The translations under genes were made by a program, and so were the position numbers. Below the pieces are notes generated by a model. The model did not search any database. It saw nothing but the letters and a program-made list of their open reading frames with translations, and was not told where the DNA came from. A DNA stretch of 43,308 nucleotides from an uncultured Methylococcaceae bacterium. GTDB lineage: Bacteria > Pseudomonadota > Gammaproteobacteria > Methylococcales > Methylomonadaceae. Shown here piece by piece: positions 16,225 through 26,900 of this stretch (the stretch's first letter is position 1; the number at the start of each line of letters is the position of its first letter). Location: positions 1-43,308 of the forward strand of contig CAIYRS010000106.1 in the NCBI GenBank assembly GCA_903928685.1, written 5' to 3'.

Positions 16225-16905
16225 ATGGCCAATTTTAAAACCCATGTTGGCGTTGCCACTGCCGTCTGCACTGGCGCGGCATTCATCATGGCGAATAACG
16301 CGCATTTGATTAGCTATACACAAATGCCGTGGCTGATATTTTTAGGGATTATTGGCGGCATGTTGCCGGATATTGATGCCCATAACTCAAGGCCTGTCAG
16401 ATTACTGTTTAACCTATTGGGCTTGCTGGCGGCAGCCGCTATGGCACAGATACTCAAACCGCACAGCTTAGCGTCTTACTACCAATTAGTGCTTGCGGCA
16501 GCGGCTTATTTACTCGTCCGTTACGGCACGTTTGCCTTGTTTAACCAGTTAACCGTGCATCGTGGCGTGTTCCATTCCCTGCTGGCTTGTGGATTTTTTG
16601 TCTTTATTACTACTGGCATCAGCCATTATTTACTGCACTGGCAGGTTTTGTATGCTTGGTTAAACGGGGTGTTTATCGGTGTTGGTTTTATCGTGCATTT
16701 ACTTTTGGACGAATGTTTCAGCGTTAACCTCAGCAATGCCCGAATGAAAAAATCCTTTGGCACGGCGTTTAAGCTTTATAGCTATAAAGACCTAACAGCA
16801 AGCGTCTTGATGCTGACTTGCACGGTTGCTGCTTATTGGTGGACGCCGTCGGCTTTACCGTTGCTTAAGGTGATAAAGGCTAGTGGCTTGTTGGTTTTAG
16901 AATGA
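16225..16905 (+). CDS. YdjM-like membrane-bound putative metal-dependent hydrolase
   Basis: 226 residues with four to five membrane helices. Motifs MANFKTHVGVATA (His7), GGMLPDIDAHNS, VHRGVFHS and FIVHLLLDE give the His/Asp set of the YdjM/DUF457 family of inner-membrane hydrolases. AAAGGA precedes the ATG at suitable distance. In Escherichia coli ydjM is LexA-controlled; no LexA box is evident here. It faces the cysZ-like gene, with palindrome 16911-16934 between them. Confidence 0.82.
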   Translation: MANFKTHVGVATAVCTGAAFIMANNAHLISYTQMPWLIFLGIIGGMLPDIDAHNSRPVRLLFNLLGLLAAAAMAQILKPHSLASYYQLVLAAAAYLLVRYGTFALFNQLTVHRGVFHSLLACGFFVFITTGISHYLLHWQVLYAWLNGVFIGVGFIVHLLLDECFSVNLSNARMKKSFGTAFKLYSYKDLTASVLMLTCTVAAYWWTPSALPLLKVIKASGLLVLE

Positions 16906-16910
16906 TGAAA

Positions 16911-16934
16911 GAGTCCAAAACTTGTTTTGGACTC
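16911..16934. terminator. Perfect palindrome between convergent genes
   Basis: GAGTCCAAAAC and GTTTTGGACTC are perfect 11-bp arms around TT, located 5 bp after the YdjM-like stop. The related palindrome 23448-23473 sits just after the RTX gene stop and 7050-7075 just after the FGE-like stop. Consistent location at gene ends suggests a transcription terminator or RNA-end element, although a T-run is missing. Confidence 0.55.
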
Positions 16935-16965
16935 CAACGTAACGGAACGGTATTAAAGGATAGTA

Positions 16966-16997
16966 AGCCCGCATGAAGCGAAAGCGGAATGCGGGCT
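16966..16997. repeat. Short inverted repeat
   Basis: AGCCCGCAT (16966-16974) and ATGCGGGCT (16989-16997) are perfect arms around GAAGCGAAAGCGGA. A degenerate inverted relative lies at about 39962-39993 upstream of the small-gene pair. Lies between convergent genes. Confidence 0.6.
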
Positions 16998-17017
16998 ACG
17001 CGCTTACCCGTTAAGGA

Positions 17018-17737
17018 TTAATGACCGCGCACTTCATGCACATAAACCGTCGCGCCAATAACCGCCGCTGGTGCAACGACGATATTGATTATCGGCAAGG
17101 TTAAACCCGCCATAGTGAGGCCGCCGAAGCTTAACGCGCCAAAGCGTATGGATTTTGCCAAGAGTTTTTGTTCGGCAAATAACACGCCTTGGTTTTCCAG
17201 GGGGTAAGCGAAATATTCCAAAGCCATGCCCCACGCGCCAAACAACGCCCATAAAAATGGTGCTGCGACATTAAGCCCAGGAATCAAAAACAGCACCAGC
17301 AACGGCAAGCCCCGCGAGGCCAAATAGGCAACGCGTTTAAGCTCCGCTGCCATCACTTTGGCGATGGGCTGTTCGGCAACCGCTTCGGCTTGCCCGCCTA
17401 TCAGCAACAAGGTTTTTGCCGCCAATTTGCCGTAAAACGGCGCGGCAATCAGGTTTGCCAATACCGTGAAGGTAAAAAATCCGGCGATAAAAAAGCACAC
17501 AAAAAACAAAGGCCACAACAACCAACGCAACCAGTGCAGCCATTCGGGGATGGCTTGGTTAATCAAATCGGTCATGTAGTGATAGCCCAGCAACAAGGCG
17601 ATGCTATACAAAACCAGGTTAATCAAAATAGGTATCAGCAGAAAACTACGCAGCTCTGGGCTGAGCAACATCCGCAAACCTTTAAAGAAATAGCCGACAG
17701 CAACTAAGGGATTATTGGCTTGTTTTTCAAAAATCAT
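17018..17737 (-). CDS. cysZ: CysZ/EI24-family membrane protein
   Basis: 239 residues with about four long membrane helices ([55 protein letters not shown] and a C-terminal pair). Segment order and [22 protein letters not shown] match the CysZ/EI24 family, whose characterised members move sulfate into the cell. Its ATG overlaps the mtnA stop (17734-17737), so the two are coupled. Pairing a sulfate channel-like protein with methylthioribose isomerase puts both in sulfur metabolism. Confidence 0.85.
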   Translation of the reverse strand: MIFEKQANNPLVAVGYFFKGLRMLLSPELRSFLLIPILINLVLYSIALLLGYHYMTDLINQAIPEWLHWLRWLLWPLFFVCFFIAGFFTFTVLANLIAAPFYGKLAAKTLLLIGGQAEAVAEQPIAKVMAAELKRVAYLASRGLPLLVLFLIPGLNVAAPFLWALFGAWGMALEYFAYPLENQGVLFAEQKLLAKSIRFGALSFGGLTMAGLTLPIINIVVAPAAVIGATVYVHEVRGH

Positions 17738-18762
17738 AATAGACCTCGCACACCGTGTTGGGATGGATTTAAGACGATGCCGCGCTCAGTAACAATCACG
17801 CTAATGAGTTCGGCTGGGGTGACATCAAACACTGGATTCCACGCGGAAACCAAGGCGTTATCTTGATAGCAATCGGGCAATAATTCTTGCGGGGCGCGTT
17901 GCTCAATGGCAATGCCACTGCCATCCGCCAAATCCCAATCGATAGTGGTCGTGGGCGCAACCACCATCACGTTAACGCCGTGATGTTTTGCCAGCACCGC
18001 CAACGAATATGTACCGATTTTATTGGCAGTATCGCCATTGGCGGCAATTCGGTCAGCACCAACAATCAGCCAATCTATCGCCCCCGATTTCATTAACCAG
18101 GCAGCAGCGGAATCGGCAATTAAGGTGGCGGGAATGCCGTCTTGCGACAATTCCCAAACCGTTAACCGCGCACCTTGCAGCCAAGGCCGGGTTTCACCTG
18201 CGTAGACAGCAATCGGCTGGCGTTGGTAACGGCTACGGATAACCCCCAAAGCCGTACCGTATCCACCCGTTGCCAACGCGCCAGTATTGCAATGCGTCAA
18301 GATACCTTTGGCATCGGCTAACAGCGCTGCGCCCAATTCGCCCATACGGCAATTGGCGGCAATATCGTCGGCGTGGATTTTTTGCGCGCACGCCAATAAG
18401 CTTGCTGGATCGCTATCTGCCGCCGCCAACGCCGCCTGCATTTGCGCCAAAGCGGTAAACAAATTCACCGCCGTCGGTCTGGAAGCCGCCAACACCGCCA
18501 TATCCGCAGCAACCAACTCCCGCCATGTGCTGGCATTGTCAGCAAAATGTTTCAACGCAGACAGCACCACACCATAAGCGGCAGCAATGCCGATAGCTGG
18601 CGCACCGCGCACCCGCATACTGGTAATAGCTTCCGCCACGCCAGCCGCATCAAGGTATTCATCGTATAAAACTTGCGCGGGCAAATGCCGCTGATCCAGC
18701 ACTTTTAAAGCACCCCCCGTCCATTGCAGGGCTTGCACGCTGAGATTATTGGTTAACGCCAT
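17734..18762 (-). CDS. mtnA: S-methyl-5-thioribose-1-phosphate isomerase
   Basis: 342 residues. It isomerises methylthioribose 1-phosphate to methylthioribulose 1-phosphate in the methionine salvage pathway. The eIF2B-like fold shows [13 protein letters not shown], the catalytic Cys158 in [19 protein letters not shown] and the catalytic Asp237 in [24 protein letters not shown] ribosome site precedes the ATG. The other salvage genes are absent from the window. Coupled to the cysZ-like gene downstream. Confidence 0.95.
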   Translation of the reverse strand: MALTNNLSVQALQWTGGALKVLDQRHLPAQVLYDEYLDAAGVAEAITSMRVRGAPAIGIAAAYGVVLSALKHFADNASTWRELVAADMAVLAASRPTAVNLFTALAQMQAALAAADSDPASLLACAQKIHADDIAANCRMGELGAALLADAKGILTHCNTGALATGGYGTALGVIRSRYQRQPIAVYAGETRPWLQGARLTVWELSQDGIPATLIADSAAAWLMKSGAIDWLIVGADRIAANGDTANKIGTYSLAVLAKHHGVNVMVVAPTTTIDWDLADGSGIAIEQRAPQELLPDCYQDNALVSAWNPVFDVTPAELISVIVTERGIVLNPSQHGVRGLL

Positions 18763-18904
18763 GACTACATCCTCGTTTGTTTGGTTTTTAGTTTAAGAGC
18801 TGCTTACTGTAGGGGTAAGTTATCACCGCACAGATGCGCCAAGATATTGGCCTGGCTCTGCAAAATAGTTGGGCTTTATCGTCGGAGTCAAAAACAGATT
18901 TTTA

Positions 18905-19010
18905 TCGTTCCCACGCTCCGCGTGGTAACGCCTCCTACAACGCTCCGGCGTTGCGGAATGCGACGCTGAAGCGTCATTGGCATCATTCCCACGCGGAGCA
19001 TGGGAATGAT
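18905..19010. repeat. 106-bp intergenic repeat, left copy
   Basis: Begins TCGTTCCCACGCTCCGCG and ends GCGGAGCATGGGAATGAT, so the ends are roughly inverted. An inner pair reads CAACGCTCCGGCGTTG and GACGCTGAAGCGTC. A direct copy lies at 23481-23586, right after the RTX gene. The 489-bp gap 18763-19251 holds this, the hairpin at 19069 and the RTX leader. Confidence 0.8.
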
Positions 19011-19068
19011 ATAAATCAAAAATAATTGGCATCCGGCATTTTAACACGGTCTGCAAGCATAGGATTCC

Positions 19069-19123
19069 GTAGGGTACGCTGTGCATACCTTTAGATCGCA
19101 ATGATAGGCATAGCGTACCCTAC
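19069..19123. repeat. Inverted repeat upstream of the RTX gene
   Basis: GTAGGGTACGCTGTGC (19069-19084) pairs with GCATAGCGTACCCTAC (19108-19123) with one mismatch. It lies 129 bp upstream of the RTX start. Probably another dispersed hairpin element. An effect on RTX expression is not shown. Confidence 0.65.
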
Positions 19124-19251
19124 AAACAATCGTCAACAACCTTAATAGTTTAGATTTCATTAGCCACAACAATCATCATCGCTTAGAATCCAATCAATAA
19201 TTCAGTAATACATTGGCTATCAACGATTTTATCAATTTGGCGAGGCAAACC

Positions 19252-22200
19252 ATGGCAACGTATAACGGCACGGCAAATAACGACACTTACAACGGTACTA
19301 ACGGTAATGACACCATCAATGGCTTAGGCGGTAACGACACGCTTTCAGGCTTTGCTGGTGACGATATAATTGACGGCGGTAGTGGCAACGATACCTATAT
19401 TTACGGCATCGGTTATGGCAACGACACCATTACGGAAACCGACTTTATACCTAGCTCCGGCAACGTCGACCAAGTCATCTTTACCGGACTTTCCCAAAGT
19501 GCCGTCAAATTTCAGAAGGCCAATAATGGGAGAGACGTACGGGTAACTATCAACGCTACCAATGAATCCCTGACTATCTACGACGGTTTCTATCTGGTTG
19601 ATGATATTTTTCATGTGGAAGCGTTCGTGTTCACCGACGGCACACTGACACTCGACCAAATCAACACGCTATCCAACCTCGGCGGCTCAGGCAATGACAC
19701 GCTTTTGGGGTGGGCAGGTGGCGACACCTTGGACGGCAAAGGCGGCAACGACGAGCTGTATGGAGGCTCTGGTAACGATACTTACGTATTCAGCACAGGC
19801 TATGGCAACGATACTATTACCGAACATCACAGTGACTTTGATTACGGCGATACCGACCAAGTCATCTTCACCGGACTTTCCCAAAGTGATGTCAAATTCC
19901 ATAAAACCAACAATGGCATGGATTTACAGGCGACCATTATCGCAACTAACGAAACATTGACTATCAACAGCGGTTTCAATTTGGACTTTCTTGGACGTCA
20001 AGTGGAATCATTCGTATTCGCTGATGGTACAGTCACACTTGCCCAAGCCAGCGCTCTAGCCAATGTCGGTGACGAAAGCAACCAAATGCTGTGGGGGACT
20101 GACGGCAACGATATTTTGGATGGCAAGGGTGGCGACGATACCCTCTATGGTGGAAACGGCGACGACACTTACCTTTTCGGTATCGGTTATGGCAACGACA
20201 CTATTGAAGAGTACTCAGTTTTCCCCGGATTTAACGCTAGCGACCAAGTCATCTTCACTGGACTTGCCAAAAATGCCGTCAAATTTCAGAAAACCACCAA
20301 TGGGGCTGACTTATTGGTAACCATCAAGGCGACCAATGAGTCCTTAACTGTCAGTAATGCTTTCTTTTTTGGCACTGGCTGGGAAGTGGAAGCTCTTAAA
20401 TTCACGGATGGCACACTAACATCCACCCAACTCAACACTCAGCTCAATATCGGCGGCACGGGCAACGACACCCTTTGGGGCACAATGGGCAACGACACAT
20501 TGAATGGCAAAGGCGGCACTGACACCCTGTATGGCGGCGCTGGTAATGACAATTATGTGTTCGGCATGGGTTACGGCAACGACACTATCGCTGAATATGA
20601 TAGCAATGCCCCACTCCCAGTGTTTTGGTCTGGTGGTAACGACAAAGTCACCTTCACCGGACTTGCCAAAAATGCCATCAAATTCCAAAAAGCCAGTAAT
20701 GGTTTAGATTTGCAGGCAACCATCATCGCTAGCAACGAAACCCTAACCATCATTAATGGCCTGAATTCATACATTGGTTTCTACGTAGAATCGTTCGTAT
20801 TCACCGACGGTATCTTGTCACTTACCGAAATCAAAAACCCATTCAATATCGGTAGCGCAAACAGTGAAACGCTTTGGGGGACAGCAGGTAATGACGCGTT
20901 GGACGGCAAAGGTGGCGACGATACACTTTATGGCAACGATGGTAATGATACTTATATTTTTGGCATTGGTTACGGCAACGACATCGTCTCAGAATTTGAC
21001 ATCCACGCCGCTGATTTTCCTACTGGCGGTAACGATCAAATAATTTTTACCGGACTTTCCCAAAGTGCCGTCAAATTTCAAAAAATTAACAACGGCTTTG
21101 ATTTGAAGGTAACCATCATAGCCACCAAAGAAACACTAACCATCAATGATGGTTTTTATCCGGATAACAAATTCCAAATAGAAACCTTCGTATTCAATGA
21201 CGGCACGTTGACGATTGACCAAATCAACGCGCTAACCAACATCGGTGGCTCAGGCAATGATACCCTTTGGGGTTCAATGGGTAACGATACCTTAAAAGGC
21301 AATGGCGGCAATGACAAGCTGTATGGCAATGCAGGCAATGACTTGATATACGGCGGCAATGGCAATGACATTATTAATGGCGGCACAGGTGATGATGGTG
21401 TATTTGATTTTTTCAATCCCGACACTACACTCTTTCTTCAAGGCAATAACGGAAACGATACATATGAGTTCGCAGTAGGTGATGGAAATGACGCCATTTA
21501 CAACTACGATACCGACAATAGCGTGGATATTATTAAGTTCGCCAACGTCTCATCCACAGCAGTCGTAATAAGCCGTAGTGATTACTTACCTCGTTTTTCT
21601 ATTAGTTTTAACTATTTATATATTTCCTATGGCAGCGGCGACTCTATCACTATTTTCAATGCATTTACCTATTTGAATGGTACTTTTGGATCTAATATTG
21701 ACTATCGTATCGATCAAATCCAGTTTAGCGACGGCGTTACTTGGACATGGCAAGACATTAAAGCCAAAGTCCTACAAGGTACTGAGAATACTGATGTTTT
21801 ACGTGGCTACGATAATGAATCAAATACTATCAATGGCTTAGATGGAAATGACTTTATTTATGGCGGCAACCTGAATGACACAATTAGCGGTGGCTTTGGT
21901 GACGATTACTTATATGGCCTAAACGGCAATGATATTCTCCAAGGCGGGGATGGTGCTGATGCCATATCAGGCGGATGGGATGATGACCTGATTATTGGCG
22001 GCAAGGGCAATGACAATCTTTCGTTTGGTAATAGTGTGTTTATTTATTACGGTCTTACAGGTGACCAAGGTAACGACATCTATCAATTCTCAAAAGGTGA
22101 CGGTCACGATATTGTCGATAACAACGGCGATGATTTAAGTTTTGATATTGTTAAATTCACGGATGTGGCTTTGGTAGATTTGACAGGCCTTCAATTTGCT

Positions 22201-23436
22201 AAAGGTATTAACTATTTAGACCCTGTCGATTTACTAATAAGTTACGGAAACGATTCCATACAGCTTGCAAATTATGTTACCAATGATCGTTCTACCAGAG
22301 TCGACCAATGGCAGTTTAGCGATGGTGCAACATTAGATAATTTTATCATTGGCACAGCAGCCAACGATGCTTTACTAGGTACAGATAAGAACGATGCCAT
22401 CAATGGCTTAGCGGGGGCTGACTTACTATCAGGCGGAATGGGCGACGACTTATATTTCGTCGATAACGCAGGGGATGCCATCACTGAAACTGCGAATGCG
22501 GGCAAAGATACGGTGCTAAGCAGCATCAATTACACCCTTGCCGATAACGTAGAAAATCTTAAATTGCTGGCTGGTGGCGTATCTGCAACAGGCAACAGCT
22601 TGGATAACCATCTCACAGGTAATAAAGGCAACAACAACCTATACGGCAAAGCGGGTGCGGATGTGATGGTCGGTGGTAAGGGCAATGACACTTATTCCGT
22701 GGAAAACATCGGCGATAGCATTATCGAACTCAGTAATGAAGGTACGGATAAAGTCACCAGCAGCATCACTTGGACACTGGGGGCAAATCTGGAAAACCTT
22801 ACTTTATCGGGCACACAAGCCATCAATGGTATTGGCAATGGCTTAAACAACATTATCAACGGCAATACAGCGGCGAATGCCTTGTTTGGCGATGCAGGTA
22901 CAGATTCTTTAACAGGCGGTAATGGCAGGGATACCCTGGTGGGAGGTATAGGCAAAGATATGATCTATCTTGCCGAAACCGTTGCCGTAACCGATACCGT
23001 CAAAATTGCCACAGGCGATAGCGCAGCGAGTGGCTATGATGTGGTCGCCAATTTTGCTTTGGGCAAAGGTATAACCAACACCTCCGCCGATAAATTGGAT
23101 TTAGTTACCACCACCATTGCCGCCAATACCGTAGCAGTAAACGGCGTGGATAAAGGCATCATCAAAAGTCACAGTATCAGCAACGGCCTAATTAGTTTTG
23201 ATGATGTTGATAGCTTTGCCGCCAATTTGGTGTTGTCCGCAATTAACCTGACTGATGTTTTGGGCTATCTGCAAAACAACATCAACTCCGGAAATACCGT
23301 GGCTTTCAATGCGATTGGCAATACTTATGTGTTCCAAGATGGCGGTTTGATTGATACCGTGGTGCAGTTGACGGGTGTGACTGCCAACAATATCAACACC
23401 ACTGGTTTGGTGGCTGATGGGGTTTGGTTGGTGTAA
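19252..23436 (+). CDS. RTX calcium-binding repeat protein with five ~129-residue modules
   Basis: A predicted secreted protein of 1394 residues, very rich in GGxGxDxLxG nonapeptides that fold into calcium-binding beta-rolls. The frame is open upstream to a TTG at 19213, but the ATG at 19252 follows GAGG and begins MATYNGTANNDTYNG. The motif G-Y-G-N-D recurs at 19411, 19798, 20185, 20569 and 20968 (spacing 387, 387, 384, 399 nt), each followed by DQVIFTGLxxxxVKFxK...ESLTI and a VExFVFxDGTL segment, i.e. haemolysin-related domains. Two diverged modules follow (about 21480, 22080), then two TVxSSITWTLxxNLENLxLxG units and a non-repetitive C-terminus. It has no Sec signal peptide, so export is expected by a type I system encoded elsewhere. 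No enzymatic domain was seen. Confidence 0.92.
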   Translation: MATYNGTANNDTYNGTNGNDTINGLGGNDTLSGFAGDDIIDGGSGNDTYIYGIGYGNDTITETDFIPSSGNVDQVIFTGLSQSAVKFQKANNGRDVRVTINATNESLTIYDGFYLVDDIFHVEAFVFTDGTLTLDQINTLSNLGGSGNDTLLGWAGGDTLDGKGGNDELYGGSGNDTYVFSTGYGNDTITEHHSDFDYGDTDQVIFTGLSQSDVKFHKTNNGMDLQATIIATNETLTINSGFNLDFLGRQVESFVFADGTVTLAQASALANVGDESNQMLWGTDGNDILDGKGGDDTLYGGNGDDTYLFGIGYGNDTIEEYSVFPGFNASDQVIFTGLAKNAVKFQKTTNGADLLVTIKATNESLTVSNAFFFGTGWEVEALKFTDGTLTSTQLNTQLNIGGTGNDTLWGTMGNDTLNGKGGTDTLYGGAGNDNYVFGMGYGNDTIAEYDSNAPLPVFWSGGNDKVTFTGLAKNAIKFQKASNGLDLQATIIASNETLTIINGLNSYIGFYVESFVFTDGILSLTEIKNPFNIGSANSETLWGTAGNDALDGKGGDDTLYGNDGNDTYIFGIGYGNDIVSEFDIHAADFPTGGNDQIIFTGLSQSAVKFQKINNGFDLKVTIIATKETLTINDGFYPDNKFQIETFVFNDGTLTIDQINALTNIGGSGNDTLWGSMGNDTLKGNGGNDKLYGNAGNDLIYGGNGNDIINGGTGDDGVFDFFNPDTTLFLQGNNGNDTYEFAVGDGNDAIYNYDTDNSVDIIKFANVSSTAVVISRSDYLPRFSISFNYLYISYGSGDSITIFNAFTYLNGTFGSNIDYRIDQIQFSDGVTWTWQDIKAKVLQGTENTDVLRGYDNESNTINGLDGNDFIYGGNLNDTISGGFGDDYLYGLNGNDILQGGDGADAISGGWDDDLIIGGKGNDNLSFGNSVFIYYGLTGDQGNDIYQFSKGDGHDIVDNNGDDLSFDIVKFTDVALVDLTGLQFAKGINYLDPVDLLISYGNDSIQLANYVTNDRSTRVDQWQFSDGATLDNFIIGTAANDALLGTDKNDAINGLAGADLLSGGMGDDLYFVDNAGDAITETANAGKDTVLSSINYTLADNVENLKLLAGGVSATGNSLDNHLTGNKGNNNLYGKAGADVMVGGKGNDTYSVENIGDSIIELSNEGTDKVTSSITWTLGANLENLTLSGTQAINGIGNGLNNIINGNTAANALFGDAGTDSLTGGNGRDTLVGGIGKDMIYLAETVAVTDTVKIATGDSAASGYDVVANFALGKGITNTSADKLDLVTTTIAANTVAVNGVDKGIIKSHSISNGLISFDDVDSFAANLVLSAINLTDVLGYLQNNINSGNTVAFNAIGNTYVFQDGGLIDTVVQLTGVTANNINTTGLVADGVWLV

Positions 23437-23447
23437 TTGCGTTTTTT

Positions 23448-23473
23448 GGAGTCCAAAACATGTTTTGGATTCC
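23448..23473. repeat. 26-bp palindrome after the RTX gene
   Basis: The arms GGAGTCCAAAACA and TGTTTTGGATTCC match at 12 of 13 positions. Begins 11 bp after the RTX stop, behind a run of six T. Same family as 7050-7075 and 16911-16934. Probable terminator-like hairpin. Confidence 0.55.
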
Positions 23474-23480
23474 GAATTGT

Positions 23481-23586
23481 ATCGTTCCCATGCTCCGCGT
23501 AGGAACGCCTCCTGCAACGCTCCAGCGTTGCGACATGCGACGCTGGAGCGTCATTAGCAAATTCCCACGCAGAGCATGGGAATGAT
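23481..23586. repeat. 106-bp intergenic repeat, right copy
   Basis: Direct copy of 18905-19010 with scattered substitutions: ATCGTTCCCATGCTCCGCG at the start, GAGCATGGGAATGAT at the end, and CAACGCTCCAGCGTTG and GACGCTGGAGCGTC inside. Together the two copies bracket the RTX gene in the same orientation. Confidence 0.8.
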
Positions 23587-23606
23587 GTATACCTAAAACA
23601 ATCCCC

Positions 23607-23915
23607 TCAAATAACGCCTTTCTCAACAACAGGCGTTACCCAATATTGAATCCCCGCCCCTGCCAGTTCTTGCTTTAATTGATTGAGTAATTTCGCTAAA
23701 CCTGTGGCGTCCACATACATCTGGAAGCGGATTTTTTTTTGGCTGCCGCTGACTTGTTCCGCCAGTGATAAGCCTTGGTTTTGATGGTGATGGGCATTGA
23801 CTGGCAAACTGCTGAAACCGTGTTCCGATTCCAACATCAACAGACAATCCACCACCGCCTCTTCCAAGCTGGGCGGCACATTCAGGGTCAGCAGGTATTC
23901 TTGATGGGTACTCAT
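23607..23915 (-). CDS. DUF3240 family protein of a metal-efflux operon
   Basis: A 102-residue cytoplasmic protein with a ferredoxin-like pattern: LLTLNVPPSLEEAVVDCLLMLES, HGFSSLPVNAHHHQNQGLSLAEQVSGSQKKIRFQMYVD, and LLNQLKQELAGAGIQYWVTPV. This is the DUF3240 type, usually encoded directly after czcA-like genes. It has PII-like geometry and a HHH cluster suited to metal sensing. Its ATG overlaps the czcA stop (ATGA at 23912-23915). The role is probably modulation of the RND pump, which is inference. Confidence 0.82.
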   Translation of the reverse strand: MSTHQEYLLTLNVPPSLEEAVVDCLLMLESEHGFSSLPVNAHHHQNQGLSLAEQVSGSQKKIRFQMYVDATGLAKLLNQLKQELAGAGIQYWVTPVVEKGVI

Positions 23916-26900
23916 AGCGATACTCCCGCAGCACTGCTTGCACTGTCCTTAGCTTGTCCAAATAGTTTGTACAAAATCGGCAGTAAAAACAGTGTTAAAA
24001 ATGTCGATGACACCAAACCGCCAATCACCACTATCGCTAAAGGCCGTTGGATTTCCGAGCCGGGGCCGGTGGCGAACAGCAGCGGGATAAGGCCAAACGC
24101 GGCGATGCTGGCGGTCATCATCACTGGACGCAAGCGCCGTGAAGAGCCGACCAACACCACCCGCGCCATGTCCATACCGGAGGCGATCAGTTGGTTGAAA
24201 TAACTGACCATCACCACGCCATTCAGTACGGCAATGCCCAATAAGGCGATAAAGCCCACCGATGCTGGCACGGACAGATATTCGCCCGATGCCCACAGCG
24301 CAAACACGCCACCAACCATCGCCAAAGGAATATTAGACAACACCAAAGCGGCCTGCCGGATAGAACCAAAAGTGGAAAACAGCAGCAAGAAAATCAACCC
24401 CAAAGACACAGGCACGACCACCGATAAGGTTGCCGCCGCGCGTTGTTGGTTTTCAAACTGACCGCCAAATTCCACCAAATAACCTGTCGGCAACTGGATT
24501 TTTTCGGCGACCGCTTGCCGCGCTTCTTCGACAAAACTGACTAAATCACGGCCCTGTACATTGCTACGTACTACCACAAACCGTTGCCCGTGTTCGCGCT
24601 GTACCGACACCACGCCTTCCACTTTTGCCAATCTCGCCACCGCCGTTACCGGGACATGCCCGCCGTTGGCTAAGGTGATTTGCAGGTTGTCAAAATTAGC
24701 GGTATTGCTGTTGCCGCGCAAAATCAACGGCGTACGTTTGATGCCTTCTTGGACGATGCCCAAATTCAAGCCTTCAATTTGGGTACGCAATAAGGTTTCA
24801 ATGCCATCGCTATCCAATCCCAAACGCCCTGCCGCCGTGCGGTCTATGGTCAGTTGCAGAAATTGCATACCGTTATTTTGTTTGGCAAACACATCGCTAG
24901 AGCCGTTGATATGCCGCAATATTTCGGCAATTTCATTAGCTTTTTGGTTAAGCACCGCTAAATCGGGGCCAAACAGTTTGACGGCAACATCGCCGCGCGT
25001 ACCCGTGAGCATTTCCGAAACCCGCATTTCTATCGGCTGGGTAAAACCAAAGGCAATGCCTGGAGTTTGTTCCATCACTTTGCGGATGTCTTCAATCAGA
25101 TGGTCTTTATCTGGCGTGTGCCATTGGTCTTTCGGTTTTAGCACCAGAAAGGTATCGGTTTCATTCAAACCCATCGGGTCTAAGCCCAACTCATCCGAAC
25201 CCACGCGGGAGACAATGGTGTTAATTTCCGGCACGTTTTTCAGCAAGTTTTTCTGTACTTGCCCGTCTAAAGCCACCGATTGCGCCAAGGTAATCGACGG
25301 CAATTTTTCCAACTGCACGATGATGTCGCCTTCATCCATGGTCGGCATAAAAGTGCTGCCGATACGGGTGAATACCAGCACCGTCAACACCATTAATACG
25401 CCCGCGCCGATAAACACGATTTTGCTGTTTTCAAGACACCACGCCAAAGTCGGTTGATAGGCTTGTTGCAGTTTACGCGGTAACCACGGTTCTTCGTGCG
25501 AGACCTCTTTGAGTAAGTACGAGGCAATCACCGGAATAACGGTTAGCGATAAAATCAACGAGCCGCTTAGCGCAAACACGATAGTCAACGCCACGGGCGT
25601 GAACAATTTGCCTTCCAAACCCTGCAAGGTCAGCAACGGCAAAAACACGATGATGATAATCAAAATCCCCGAAGTTACAGGCGCGGCGACTTCTTTGGTG
25701 GCGCGGTAAATCACATGCAGCCGTGGTAAGCGTTGTGCGGTTTTGGTATGCGCCAAATGGGTGATGAGATTTTCCGTGACCACCACGGCAGCATCGACCA
25801 ACATGCCGATAGCAATCGCCAAACCGCCTAAGCTCATCAAATTGGCGGACATGCCGATTTGTTCCATCAAAATAAAGGTAAACAACGCCGCCAACGGCAA
25901 GGCCAAAGCCACGACTATCGCGGCGCGGATATTACCCAAAAACAGCAGCAACAAAACCACCACCAAAACCACGGCTTCGCCTAAGGCATGGATAACGGTT
26001 TCCACGGCTTTATCGACCAAATCGCCACGGTTATAAAACACCTTGGCTTCCACGCCTTTGGGAAAGCTTTTGCTGAGTTCTGCCAGTTTGGCTTCAATGC
26101 CGACAATGGTTTGCCGGGCATTGGCACCGCGTAAGCTCAAAACCAAGCCAGTGACCGATTCGCCTTCGCCGTTTTTGCTGACCGCGCCGTAACGGGTTAA
26201 CGCGCCAATCTTGATTTCAGCAATATCGCCGACCGTTACGGCAATGCCGTTTTTGTTATCGACAACAATACTCCGCACATCCGCCAAGGTTTTAATGCGG
26301 CCTTCGGCGCGGACGATTAACGCTTCTTCGCCATCACTTAAGCGCCCTGCGCCGTCATTGCTGTTATTGCGCTGCAAAGCTTGTACGACTTTATCCATAC
26401 TGATGCCACGCGCCGATAAACGGGTGTTATCAGGAATAACTTCAAAACTCCTGACCATGCCGCCCAAAGAATTGACATCGGCAACACCGGAGACGGTACG
26501 CAAAGCTGGTCGGATGACCCAATCCAACAAATCCCGCCGTTCCATCAGGCTTAGGCCGCCGCCTTCAATACTGAACATAAACATCTCGCCCAGCGGCGTG
26601 GTCATCGGCGCAATCCCGCCTTGTACGCCCACAGGCAAATTGCCCCATAAGGTGTTCAAGCGTTCGGCAATTTGCTGACGCGCCCAGTAAATATCAGTGC
26701 CTTCAGAAAAATCGACAGTGATGTCGGTGAGTGCGTATTTGGCAATCGAGCGCAACATGGTTTGGTGCGGTATGCCCAGCAATTCCACTTCAATTGGCGC
26801 GGTGATGCGGGCTTCGACTTCTTCTGGCGTCATCCCAGGCGCTTTAACAATGATTTTTACTTGCGTGGGCGAAACTTCGGGAAAGGCATCGATAGGAATA

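Noticed and set aside
19252-23436. CRISPR-like periodicity in the RTX region
   Set aside because: The period lies inside one continuous reading frame and encodes calcium-binding repeats.
18905-23586. RTX gene as an insertion sequence or composite transposon
   Set aside because: The flanking repeats are short and non-coding, and no transposase is present. Only bracketing by repeats can be claimed.
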